Positions 1 to 11,710 of a stretch of DNA of 64,000 nucleotides are shown one piece after another. Origin of the DNA: Eupeodes corollae (lineage: Eukaryota > Arthropoda > Insecta > Diptera > Syrphidae); contig NC_079149.1 in the NCBI RefSeq assembly GCF_945859685.1, forward strand, positions 126,258,065 to 126,322,064, given 5' to 3'. The notes below the pieces were generated by a model. The model had not been told where the DNA came from and ran no database searches. It worked only from the letters and a program-made list of their open reading frames with translations. Both the position numbers and the translations under genes were made by a program. Within the stretch, counting starts at the first letter, position 1. Each line of letters starts with the position of its first letter.

Positions 1-3000
1 GAATATTGTTATAAAAAAACAAATACGTAAAACATTGAACAGCACTAATTTCTTCTTTATGTTCTATCCACTTCAGCTTGTTTTTAGTAGCACCTGCCAT
101 AATTTTTAATTCCTGTTGTTTTGTTTTTGGACAGAAAGTCTTTTTTTGTTCGTTACAGAAACTAAAATATCTTGAATAATCGGACAAATCATAAACACCT
201 AGCAGCTCTAGTAAGCCTTAACTTCTTATGATAAGACAGAAGTATTAGCTACACTCCATTAATGCAGAAGAAGTCGAATCAATAGTAGAGCAGTAAGAGC
301 AAGTTGATAATGCAGCAACTGATCCAGATCTGTCTGTAAACTTTACGAACTTATTTAAATTAGTTCTGGTTCATTCATTGCCTCCAATACTTATTTTTTT
401 TTAATTTTACAGTATTTTTGTACCACCAACAATATCTTTTCCGAAAAGTAAACATCATTAAACTATCAATTGGAAATTTTTTGAAACTCAAAACCAGCTG
501 ATCAAATACAACATAATCAGGACTATAATACTGGTTAATAATATTTGCTTATCATATCGAGAATCAATTTCTTGAAGCTTTTAATTGACAGAATAAACTT
601 ACACAAGGCTTTAATATTTTTAAGAATATTGAAGACACTTTATGAGAATCAAAAATCACTTTTTTAAGCAAAGTTCTTAAACACAAGCGAACCGCCAAAT
701 GAATCTGACCGTCAACAACGCAAATTAAAATCCAATTTACAGAAATTCAAGTTAAGAACTGGAACTACAAATAAGGGTGGCGTCATGTTCATGAGACACT
801 CCGATACTCTTGATATCATCAAACTCATATCGGCTTTGATATTGATCAAACATATCAAATAAAAGTAACCGAAAACTTCCTCATCACAACATGATTCCGT
901 GACAGGTATAGTGATCTTTAATGAAATCACTAATATGTCCCTTCATGATTGGTCAGCTGTCAAACGAAGTATACTATATATCAATTTCTTTTTGAATTTG
1001 ACAGTTGGAAACATAATAGATAGGTTTTTGAGCACGATTATCTAATAAATGCGTTTAACCACATTAAATAATTTATTTCACTTGTCAATCAACATACAAA
1101 AAGAAATAATTTACTGTCATTACTTTACTCATAAGCCTTGCCAAAATGGAAAGTTTTTGTTAATCACTGCGATGATGGTTGACTCAGTTTAAATGCGTGA
1201 CAGTTGCAATTTTGTGTCTCTACATCAACACGAGTAGTTAATGATTACTCAATAAATTTTTACTTTCACTTGCTGCTGATGGTGTTGTTTGTGGTCGTCG
1301 TCGTCGTCGCTTGTGATATTTGTCATCACTTCACAATGATGTTAAATTCTGTTCACGCTACGACCATGATTAAATGCGACTCCTGTGTGTTTTTATTGAT
1401 GAAATAAAATATACACCAGTGCACCAAAGAAACATGTCCAACTGTCAATATTAATTTATTATATTTTTGAAAAAAAAGGAAGACAAATAAAATAACCTAG
1501 AAGACCAATCTTCATCTTCAATTTAACACAATAAACACTTCTGTTTCGCAAAAGGAACGCGTTCTCTTGTGGTCAACATCGTCATCATCCTCCTCCTCCA
1601 TAACTTGGCTAATTTACAATTTGTGGTTTAAAGCTTGTCTTGTGGTTTGCTTCATTTCAAAAAAATAAAAATGTAAACTGAAAACAGGACAGAAACCATA
1701 ATCGATTTAGGTAGGTTGGTTGTTACGATCAAGCAATACAAGAGAATATACATATTTTGTATAATGGCTAGTGTCATTCTTTGACAATGACACACACCCA
1801 CAGGGTACCTTTATTATTCTCCTATAGTCGACAAAAATCTTTTTTTATTTTTCTTTGTCTATTTTAAGGACATTCTTTTTCGAGTTTTCATCATGGAATA
1901 CCATTCTTTTGCCGCACATATTCTTGTGCATCTCACACTCAGTTAAGAACTTACTTGTAAACAAGCCGCAAGCTAAAAATTCTATTTTTATATTCATAGT
2001 TCTGGTTCTGGTATGTCCTATCTTTTGTATGAAAAACTTTGTATCATATCATTTAGGAATCATTTTTTAAAAAAAGGAAGGAAGGAAAAAACAAGGATTC
2101 TCTTAAGAAATCATAAGAACACAACAGCAGCAGCAACAGCAACAACATCAGAGGAATCCAAAGACGATGATGATGGGGCTATGTTGTATTTTCATATGAT
2201 GGTTAAAAGGCTGGGCATAACATATACTCGTACTCAATTTGTGTGTTATATGTGTCCAAATTGAGTGTATATTTGCACTCTATACCCCGCACCTGCCTAT
2301 TAAGTATGAGTGCAAAGAACCCAACTCAAGCAAAAGAGGTATCCTATACCATCATCGTTTTTATTTTTTTTGTACTTCTGTGGCCTATCTAAAGCACTTA
2401 ACATTTTCTTTTATCACCCCATTACACTCATTATGGTTTTGCGAATGTTAAAATAGAAGAACACAATAACAAAAACAAGAACAAAAAATTGTATATAATT
2501 ATAGCTTTCAAAAGCAGTTATAGATTTCGCAGATTCGCACAATAATAAAACAAGAAGAATGAAAAGACTTCATAAATTGGCGCCTTTTGTTGTATCTTTT
2601 TTTTCAATTCTTGTCTTGAACTGTATTTAAAGCAATTGACGTGTAATCACGCATTAACTTTAATTGTCTTTGCCAAAGAGAGACAAAATAAAATAACAAA
2701 TTCATTAAACCTTCGCGGGAGGGCAGTAAAATTGTTACCTCTTTTTTGTTGGGCTTTTGTTCGCAGAAGAATAATAAAATGGTTTTAAATGTTTCTTTTT
2801 CTTTATGTAACTCGCTTATTTTCATTTCATATTTTTGAGCAAATTGTGATAAAACTGGTTTGAATATTTCTTAGAATTATATGTGCCTAATTATAACTTT
2901 GAAAGAAATAAAATTTAATAGTCAAAAATGTTTTGTTTCGTGTAATTTTCTTGTCTTGGATACATTTTGCCAAGAAATGCTTTAATAAGTCACTGACTCA

Positions 3001-5560
3001 TAATTTTATGATCACTTGTTAAATTTCTTGCCATTCAAATCATTCCCAATGCTTTTAGCTAAAATATGCCAAAGAATAATGTTTCTTTTTATAAGAAAAG
3101 AAAAATTCGCATGCAACAAAGAAATAGACAATGTTTGTACAACAAAATTACCCAAAGAACTCCTTTTTGTTTTTTGTATTTCACCGTTATTTATAACATT
3201 TTTATTTGTGTAAAAGGCCCTTATCTCAAAACCAAGCTAAAACAATCGAGTTCTATATTTTACTTTCATTGATTTTTTGTAGAAAGTATTTTCCGAGAAT
3301 TTATCTCTCAATTTTAAATCAACTTCATGAAGCAAAATTAAATAATTCGAACTAATTAAAAGCTCAGATTAAATTATTACAGTTACATTTTCAACTGCAT
3401 GAATTTCCAATTAAATCCTTTTCCGGAACTCATTGAAACGTTTTATAATTTGTCACCCAACAAATCGAAAACTCATTGAAAACTATGAATAAAACGAAAG
3501 AACTGAGCAACAAACTTGTTTTTTTTTATTTCTTTGATTCCCACGTGGGCGATTACGTGCGCCCAGTGACAAAATCTTGACTTCTTTCAAAGTCTTTAAA
3601 GTGGGTGTTTGCCACTTAAGTCGGGAAATAATTCATACACACCATCACCGCTTAGCCTCCGCTCCAACGCCGTCGTTCCTCAAGTAAATAACTACTTTTG
3701 CATAAAGGTCAAATCGTAGTCCAGTGTGTCTTTCACTAGCGAAAAATAAAACAAGACTACCTTGGATAGACTCTCGCACAAATCTACATAGGTTTTTGCA
3801 AGTTAAACAACATAGGACAGAACAGTATAAAAGTCAAGAGGGGCGGGTGGGTCATGACAATACTGTACCAACAATCCCAACAAAAACATCAACACACAAA
3901 TAAAAAACAAAGAATAACAAAACAGTTAAAGGAGACCACATTTTGTTGCCAATTTGTTCGTCTGGTTTATTTCCTCCAATTAAAAAGTTAACAATGATTC
4001 GTCCGTCCATCGCATCGCATCGCGTCGTTTGTTTCTGCATCAGCATAACATACGACCAAAACGTTTATATTCGCCAAGTTGCAACAAGATGCGCCTCTCG
4101 AGTATTTTTGTTGTGTGCCATATAAAAAGGCCAAAACCGTCAAGATGCGATTTTTGTTGGTTGTTGTATTATTTCGTCTTTTGTGCTACCATTTTCCGTC
4201 ACTATAGTTGCTGCAACTATAGGCAAGGTGCACTCTTCTTCTTCTGCTTCTTTGTATAGAAAACGTCGTGAGTCTTCTTGCGGTTTAAACTACTGACCGC
4301 AATAAAAATAAATCCGAATAAAAATAAAGAAATGTAATCAAATCATTGTAACACAATCAATGCTGATTTTACGGTGTTAATATGCCTTTGTGATGCTGTG
4401 CAACATGTGTTGCATGCAAATAGAGTAAGGAAATAAATATACGCGATCGATGTCGATCCTGTGTGCAGATGTGCTGTGCTGCAATTTGTGTGTACGTTGA
4501 TGATGATGATGACATTATGACATTGAAGGTGGCGAAGCTATATGTGCAATCCATACGCGATTAAGTAATTGATTTTTTTTTAGATTGTGGTCTATCTTTG
4601 GGCTTAATTGTGTTTAAGTTGCCATATTTGTCTCAAACCATGAAGATATATATGCTAAGCTTCATCTACAATGTTTTCTCTGTCTTTCTGTACCATAGCC
4701 CCAGCCTATTTCATATTGAAGGACGACTGGTTTATTGGATGTGGGGGCTTGAATTTATTATGAATAAACATACCCAAGTCGACAAGTCTTGCTTTGGTGA
4801 CGACTTTTTTAAAAATTCAGTTCATTTAAGTCTCGCCATATGAGATTTAAATGTGCGGCATTTACACATAATCTCAATTGAATCTTTTGCGCACGTAGGT
4901 TTGGGTATGGTGTTGTTGTTTCTTGTGCCACTGCCACTGGTGCTGAGTGGTGGTGCTGCTGCTGCTGCTCTACAACATTGAAGTAATAATATTGTGTGGT
5001 TACGTAAAAGAAGGTCACTTGTATTATAAAGATAGACAAGAGGCGCGAGCGAGAGTTGCTACTCAACAAAATATACCAACGAGTAAATAGTGAATGCGGC
5101 TTTTTTGTTGTTGTTTTTTGTTGTTATTGGTCTTTTGGTGAATGTGAGTGGGCCTTAAAGTTGAGAAAATATAGGCGGAGTGTGTTTTTTTCCTACTTAC
5201 TTATTTATTATTATTATTTGTTGGTGAACATAAAATAAAAATAAAACAAGAAGTTGTGTTGGGTGATTTTCTTGCATGTGTATGGAATGGTAGGCGGAAA
5301 GTGATTTTATGGTTAATATTTCAATATACCGGCTAACTCAAGACTGTTGGATGGTCTTTGGTGAATAATAAGTTACAGCATATGGGTTTTTTCTGTTGTT
5401 TTGTAGCTGGTAACAAAGATTGAATCGAAAGACTTAATGAGTCATGAAATTTTTAGTTTGAAAATGTGATATATTAACACGCGTTAGTTAAAAAAAAACA
5501 TTTCATAACGAAATGAAATAGAAAACAAATATGAAATTTGCAAAAACATTGCTTAAACAA
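1..5560. other. Non-coding AT-rich DNA
   Basis: No supportable gene. Stops interrupt every frame and the short open frames have no recognisable domain. Visible landmarks are a GTC tract near 1285-1312, a CAG/CAA tract near 2124-2150, a GAT tract near 4499-4512 and a GCT tract near 4951-4970. At 3542-3564 an E-box (CACGTG) runs into a small inverted repeat (GGGCG / CGCCC around ATTACGT). One copy of the dispersed AAAAGAGYTGA motif lies at 3494-3520. Confidence 0.6.
3494..3520 (+). repeat. Dispersed AAAAGAGYTGA-type motif
   Basis: The sequence reads CGAAAGAACTGAGCAACAAACTT and is followed by a run of T. It matches the consensus shared with copies near 9.4, 18.75, 29.2, 34.1 and 49.9 kb. Confidence 0.4.
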
Positions 5561-5567
5561 ATGGTAA

Positions 5568-5625
5568 AAAAATTGGAAGCAAAACGGAGCCCTGAGGCAT
5601 ACCATCAGCATTTATGACGTGCAAT
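5568..5625 (-). pseudogene. Short reverse transcriptase motif relic
   Basis: Read on the minus strand, this stretch gives DGMPQGSVLLPIFLPF and then a stop. Non-LTR retrotransposon reverse transcriptases carry a conserved palm segment of the form (D/S)GVPQGSVLxPxLFxxF, and the PQGSVL core is exact. Nothing else of the enzyme is legible on either side, so this would be a tiny decayed fragment. A chance match over about 16 residues is possible. The same palm segment recurs at 21.4-23.3 kb and 46.9 kb, which makes a true relic more likely than not. Confidence 0.4.
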
Positions 5626-6059
5626 TCAGATTTAAGTATTTGAACAGTACTTAAAGTAATTTTAATTTATTGATTTTATGTGGAAAAGGAACTAGTGAAG
5701 TATTAGAAGGTACTTGAGAAATATGTTGATTTATGGCTTTTTTATTAGGTTCTTTCTTGAAGACCTTAAATTTGGATTTGTACTTGAACTTCAAGCATTC
5801 TTTAACACTTCTTTAATTGAGTTTTCTTAAATGGTTGTTTTCTTGCTTGTTTAATAGTTCTTTAACTCTTTTACAAATGTTTTACATTATTTTTCTGGGT
5901 CATAAAAATCGTATTTTTAAGATTTTTTAATATATCCTTAATTTTTCTTAAAATCATTTTGACTGTGCCTTTTAAAACTACGAAATTGCATTATTTTTAA
6001 GAACGGAGTAGAATTGTTAAAGGACAAATTTTGTTCCGAGCTGAGCAATTTTTTTTCTC

Positions 6060-6477
6060 AAAGCAGAATTCAAGGAACGCTTCGGAGAAATTCAAAAAAC
6101 TTATAAGGACAGACAAATGGATTCACAGGTAGAATCCCAAACCGTCCAAAACATGACTGCTATTTCAAACATATGGATTCGTGACCTGCTTGCTAAATAA
6201 ATAGTAAATGACACTCTGACTTCTTAGGAGCATGCGAGAGAAAAATCTTATGGAGAATTGTTGGCTCCTTTTGTATATGAGGAAGGACAATTCCGGAAAC
6301 GCTAAAATCATCAACAGTTTGCAATCTATTAGGAATCAGATATCATTGCACTATTTTAGCTCATTCGACTTCGGTGGGGTAGAACTTAATTTGATGAGTA
6401 AAAAGAGGAACCAGCTCCAAAAGTCTTTTGTAGGTGAAAGCGTGGCAGACCATGCTAACGCTATAAAGATTTCCTAG
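6060..6477 (+). pseudogene. Unidentified decayed coding relic
   Basis: Two adjoining open stretches look protein-like and less AT-rich than their surroundings. The first (about 6063-6200) is charged and glutamine-rich, contains FGEIQKTYKDRQ and SQTVQNMTAISNIW, and ends at a TAA. The second (6232-6477) is 81 codons, begins MREKNLMENCW, and includes FDFGGVELNLMSKK near its middle. A small frame change and stop separate them. I do not recognise the family. The setting among retrotransposon relics suggests a mobile-element protein, for example a Gag-like one, but a duplicated host gene fragment is equally possible. No start signal, splice site or poly(A) signal supports a living gene. Confidence 0.3.
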
Positions 6478-8002
6478 ACCATGACGCAGGAAACCTTGGG
6501 GTGAACAATTCGATAGCATTGACTTACTATCAGGATAAATGAAGAGACTTGTTAAATGAGGTCAGAAAGGGATCTTGGTTGCCGAACCGATGATAATGTA
6601 TTGAAAACACCCGATAATATAAAATCACTAATTGACATTTAAAGTACGAGAGTTGAAGTACTGAATTAAAGCAAAAAAAAGTCCCAATAAGTTTTGGAAG
6701 TAATTCAACTTGTTCTTGTTAGAATGTAGAATTTTCTAGTTTCTTCGAAGTTTCAAGAAATTACTTTGAAAAATTAAAGCTTGTCAGAACTTATGCTGGT
6801 TTTTGCTTTACTGAATCAAACAACAACACAACCATTCCGGAAACATAAATGAAAAAGAAGGTAAACATAAAATTAACTCCTCATTGCGTACTACATGTTA
6901 CTGGGTTAAGTTTTGATTGATTTAAATAAATTACTTAAATTTAAGTTTTGGTATAAATTGATATTTCTGACCTACACCTAAAGGTCATAAACAATTATCT
7001 TGAAACTCTTCAAATCATTAAAAGAACAAAAATTTAGACCTTCGCAAAAAAAGAAAAAACCTTTAACAATGAACTTTAGCTAAAAAATCACAAAATAACC
7101 TTAAAAGCCTATTTAAGAAAAATTCAAAAAAAAAAAATAAAATTGATTAATAACCATAACGTTTACTCAAGCCAATTAATTCATTATAATAATCTATTGC
7201 TAAGTAATTTGATTACCCATGTATCATATGTGTGTGCCATTTTTTCATATTTTTTTTGGAACAAAGAAGTTCATGTAATTCAATCCGGAACAGAAATTTA
7301 ATCGATTAGAGCTTTGCCTTTTAGCTAACAAGTGTTCGCAGTTATTGACCTTGGTCTTTTTTGGTTTCTTTTTTTTTTATTTTGGGAGTCTAACAAAAAT
7401 CATTTATATAGATTTAAAAAAACATTATTTCTAAATAAACAAATCTTTGAAATATTGATCAATGTCCCTGAAGTCTTCTTCTTCTTCAAGGAAAACTGTC
7501 AATTATATGGCAATATTTTAACATACCATTGTGAATATGTTTATTTATATGCACAACACAATGCACAAGCTAACATCATTTATAAATATCACGATAATTC
7601 GCTAACAATTTGCATAAACATTCTGCAGAAAAAATAGAAGGAAAATCTCAAAGACACTCATACCCAAAGCTTCTTCATTCTTAAAGAAAAATTCTAGACT
7701 TTTGTCGTCTCGCTCAAGAGGTAAAAAATTCTATAACAAATATTGAATCAAACAAAACTATAGGTACTCATCATCACACAGATCTCTTGCATATTTTGCG
7801 CATTGTAACTTCTTCTCCTTTTTGTTCATCTCTCGAGATTGGTGTCTGTGACATTTATTGTTATTCATAACTGAAGAAGTAAAAGAAATATAAAAAAAAA
7901 ACATTCTGCAAGCACGTTCGCCTCAAAGAAGGAATATTGAATAAATTTAATTCTTCTTTATTTTTGTTCTACTACGTTGTCTGCCCGAGTGTGCCCTTTA
8001 GA

Positions 8003-8020
8003 TATATCCCATGGGATATA
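8003..8020. repeat. Perfect 18-bp palindrome
   Basis: TATATCCCATGGGATATA is its own reverse complement. It may be a dimeric protein binding site or may be chance. There is no gene nearby to anchor a function. Confidence 0.5.
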
Positions 8021-9393
8021 GAGATTCTTTAATAACAATATTATCTATATACACACTCTTTTGCTTGGTTGTTTCTTTAGTTAATATTTTTATAACCATG
8101 CTTCGATGGACTGACTGCCTCACCTATGTATGAAATCTCAGATCTTCGATAGAGCAAAAAAGTAAACGATAAAACTAAACCGAACACCCTTTTCTTAGAT
8201 TAAAGATGAAGAAAAAGAATACATTAATTTTATTACACCACTGGCAGTGGCCATCAGTGTACAAATTCCCTTAAAACAGGTGGATTTATTCATGATGATG
8301 ATGATCTTTTACATTGCTTCTTATTGCTTCTTATTCATAGTGAATTCTATTCAAATTGAATTAAAGGGGAATTAAATTATAATGCAAAATCAAAAAAAAG
8401 TAATCCAAAAATGGTTGAATTCGATTTGTGTTTTCTTTTCTTTTCTTCGGTATGTATGTAAATATGTACCTATGCGGAAAGTCCATTGACATTGATGGTT
8501 TGTGACAAGTGAACACCAATCGAAGCCAGAGCCCATCATTTGGCGATATGGTAGGACAAAAACCATCAGAGACACAGAAAAATAAAACGAAACGATGATG
8601 ATGATGATTGATAAAATTAACATACCCCTTTATAAGCTTAACATACAAAGTATTATAACCATCAACCATCCAGAGTTAAGCGTAAAGTACGAGTACCTTT
8701 TAGCGTGCATACCCTCGGTATATTATAGCCTGATAGCCCAATCGGCATGCCTCATATAGAGGTATAGAAAATGAGCCTGAAATGAAATGAACTCTTTGGA
8801 TATTCCTGTCATGTTTTTTCCTTCGCGACCAATCATGATGTTAATAATGATGATGATGATGATGACGATGGCGGTGGTGGTGATGGTTTCTGGCGACATT
8901 GGTTTTGTCTCTTCGTCGTGGTTGTTTTTCTTGGATTTGGGATGGATGAACTATCCATTCATTGAAATGAAGAAGAAGAAGAAACAAACAGTTAAGTAGG
9001 AATATACTTGATATACAGACAACGATTAAATTGAGCCCTTTTTTAGGTTTTGTTTCTTCTTTTTGTATGTCCGATGATGATTCATTTTGAATTCAAAAAA
9101 GAATCAAGAAATAAACAAAAAGTCAAGTGTTTTTTAAACTTAACATTTGCCACCAATGGATTATTTCCGCCGGATAAATCCAATATCGTCTTTATTGATA
9201 ATTTTTGTCTTTTCTTCTTTGAATTAAAATCATACGCACATGCGTGATGTTGTGAAATACTTCCGGTGGAGAACATATTTTTTTATAATTGATTGCCTGT
9301 GAAAAGAGTTCTTTTTTCTTAACATAACAATTCAGAGCCCACCTTCAAGAAAAGTAACAATAAGACTGATAAAATTCAAAAAATAAAGAAAGA

Positions 9394-9420
9394 AATGAAA
9401 GAGCTGACGCACGAACTTCA
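9394..9420 (+). repeat. Dispersed AAAAGAGYTGA-type motif
   Basis: Reads GAAAGAGCTGACGCACGAACTT followed by CATTTTTT. This is one of the copies closest to consensus; the GCACGAACT half matches the 34.1 and 49.9 kb copies. Confidence 0.45.
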
Positions 9421-10589
9421 TTTTTTGTTATTAACTACTTTTGAAAAATCTTACCTAGACGAAAGACATGTTGATTGCGTGTTAAGTTGGTTAAAGAAAA
9501 ATACGTAGATAATAATAATGAAACCTTATGAATAATCAGATTAGAAGAATTACATTCTTAGACATCTCAATTAATTCTTCAAGTTCTGATCTGATGTTGA
9601 TGATAATGATGATGATTCGAAAAATTCTTTCATTTTGCTTGTTAGTAAAAGGGATTACAGGAATATAATAAACTGACGGATGTGTTGTCAGAATAAATGC
9701 ATAGATTTGAGATTTATAATTATTGAAATAGGGATCTCTAGCAAAGAGGAGAATGACTTTTTAACTGTAAATTATGTCTTGAGAAGAAATTAAATTTTTA
9801 GATAATTTAAAATTAAATACAAATTATTCCTGGGAGCTTAGGCTTATAATTGACTTGTACTTCTTTTTGCTTACAAGCTCCAATTTTCTTATTTAACAGT
9901 AATCTAATATTTTGACTTTGACATTGTATTCAAAGATATCGTATTCTAGAGACCTTTTTCTTACAAAAACTTAAATGCGGTAAGAACTTTGAATTCTAGT
10001 TATTTAATTAAATATTCATAAAAATTTGAATGACTTCTTTAAGAAAAATGTATTTATATTTCAAGTATTCAGTGTTTGCAAAACAATTGCTTTTATAAAG
10101 CTTGCATTGAATTTTGTATCGAAGCTGTAAATATGTTTTTGGAACGTGCTGATTTCTTTCTGCCAATATTTTCGCATGTCTTTCTTATTTTGGAGTGTTT
10201 TCTAGTGCCAACATGAAATGGGGCAAGAAATTCCTTTAATTAGGAAGGACAAGCTTCCATTCCTGACAACAGTACTCGCACACAGGAATAGTTGAGATTT
10301 GTCAGTCACTAGGATATAGTTCTCAAACGTACTGTTGCGCCACCCAATTTATTATCATAAGCTTCCAAAAGAATTTCTTGATCCACTGCAAAAGCTACAA
10401 GAATCATATTTGGACAATTAGAAATGATTCTTGATATATATAAATCTTTAAACACAAATTTGAGTCAACTATCTTTCATTTTAGAAATGTTGGCCCTCAT
10501 AAGTTTGTACAGAGTATTTAAGATGATATTTTAAATTGTAATTATATTCTTATCAACTTTCTTAATGCTTCCACAGCACATTTTTGAAA

Positions 10590-11710
10590 AATGCAGTTGA
10601 ACTTTTTTGAGAGTTTATCAATTCTATTTTATAGCAATATAGATTTACACAAGTTATAATCAAAAAGTTCTCGCAACACTTTCCTAAGAGCTTCCTCATG
10701 GAATTTGGCAATTTTTGAAATTGCAGTTGAACTACCCTGAGGAAGCAACAGCTTTCTAAGTCCATTTTTAAAGCTGAACAGTTCTAGTTTCTAGTAATAT
10801 ATTCTGCAACTGAACGCTTTAATTTTGAAGATGTTTTCGCTTGAATGTAAGAAGTAATTACTTCCATAAAACTTGTATTGCATTTTTGTATGGAAGTAAC
10901 TAATCTCACTTTTCAATGATTTATCATGGTAAAATTTGAATTCAAAGCAGTCGAACTGTTCTGGTAAAGTAGAAGCTTTCGAAGGCTTTTTTTGAGGGTT
11001 TATCAATTCTATTTTCTAGAGCTTCCTCATGGAATTTGCAAATTGCACTTGATTTGCTCTAAGGAAGCAACAGCTTTCTAAGTTCATTTTTAAAGCTAAG
11101 CAGTTCTAGTTTATAGTAACATAACTTGCAACTGAACGTTTTAATTTTGAAGACATTTTTGATTCAATGTTCAAAATAATTACTTCCATAAAACTTGCAT
11201 TCTCACTCTTCAATGATTTGTTATGGAAAAATTTGCATTCAAAGTAGTCGAACTAATCGGGGAAAGTAGAGGCTTTTGAAGGCTTTTTTGTTGAGGGTTT
11301 ATCAATTTTATTTTGAAGTAATATAGAGTTACACAAGTAATAATCAAAAATTTCTCTCAACACTTTTCTAAGAGCTTCCTTATTTAAATTTGGCAATTAT
11401 CAAATTGCATTTGAACTGCCCTGAGGAAGCAACAGCTTTCTAGGTCCATTTTTAGACTAAGCAGTTCTAGTTTCTAGTAATATAGTTTACTACTGAACCT
11501 TTTAATTTTGAAGATATTTTTGTTTCAATGTAAAAAGTAATTACTTCCATAAAGCTTGCATTGTATTTTTGAATAGAAGTAATAATTAATTTCACTTCTC
11601 AATAATTTATTCGTTAAAATTTGCATTCAAAGCATTTTTTTTAATAATTACTCTTTGGAGTATGATTTTTTATTTCTAAAAAGTTGTTATGGAGCTTCCT
11701 TTTGGAAGCT
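10590..11710. repeat. Diverged tandem array, unit about 320-350 bp
   Basis: The landmark GAGCTTCC recurs at 10688, 11019, 11372 and 11692, giving spacings of 331, 353 and 320 bp. Shared blocks in order include GTTTATCAATTCTATTTT, the GAGCTTCCTCATGGAATTTG block, GAGGAAGCAACAGCTTTCTA, AGCAGTTCTAGTTT and GTAATTACTTCCATAAA. The second unit lacks about 70 bp that the first and third keep (the ACACAAGT-ATAATCAAAAA block). A hairpin with an 11-bp perfect stem (TTACTTCCATA / TATGGAAGTAA) sits at 10858-10899 in the first unit and is degraded in the third. No coding function is evident. It looks like an old local minisatellite. Confidence 0.75.

Larger units (their letters stand above)
6480..10585. other. 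Non-coding AT-rich DNA
   Basis: No gene can be supported. A perfect 18-bp palindrome centred on CCCATGGG lies at 8003-8020. A GAT/GGT tract at about 8839-8886 produces a spurious methionine-rich open frame. A dispersed motif copy is at 9394-9420. The stretch 10140-10400 is somewhat richer in G+C and may be a mobile-element relic, but I could not identify any domain in it. Confidence 0.55.

Noticed and set aside
8361..8669. 102-codon minus-strand frame
   Set aside because: Hydrophobic and low-complexity, caused partly by an ATG/ATC tract; no domain, start or splice context.
8839..8999. Methionine/valine-rich frame MMLIMMMMMM
   Set aside because: Translation of a GAT/GGT microsatellite.
10670..11450. 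CTTCCTCAGGG on the minus strand of the 10.6 kb array, reading LLPQGSS like an RT PQG motif
   Set aside because: The following residues do not give the expected LSPxLF segment in any unit, unlike the array at 21.4-23.3 kb.
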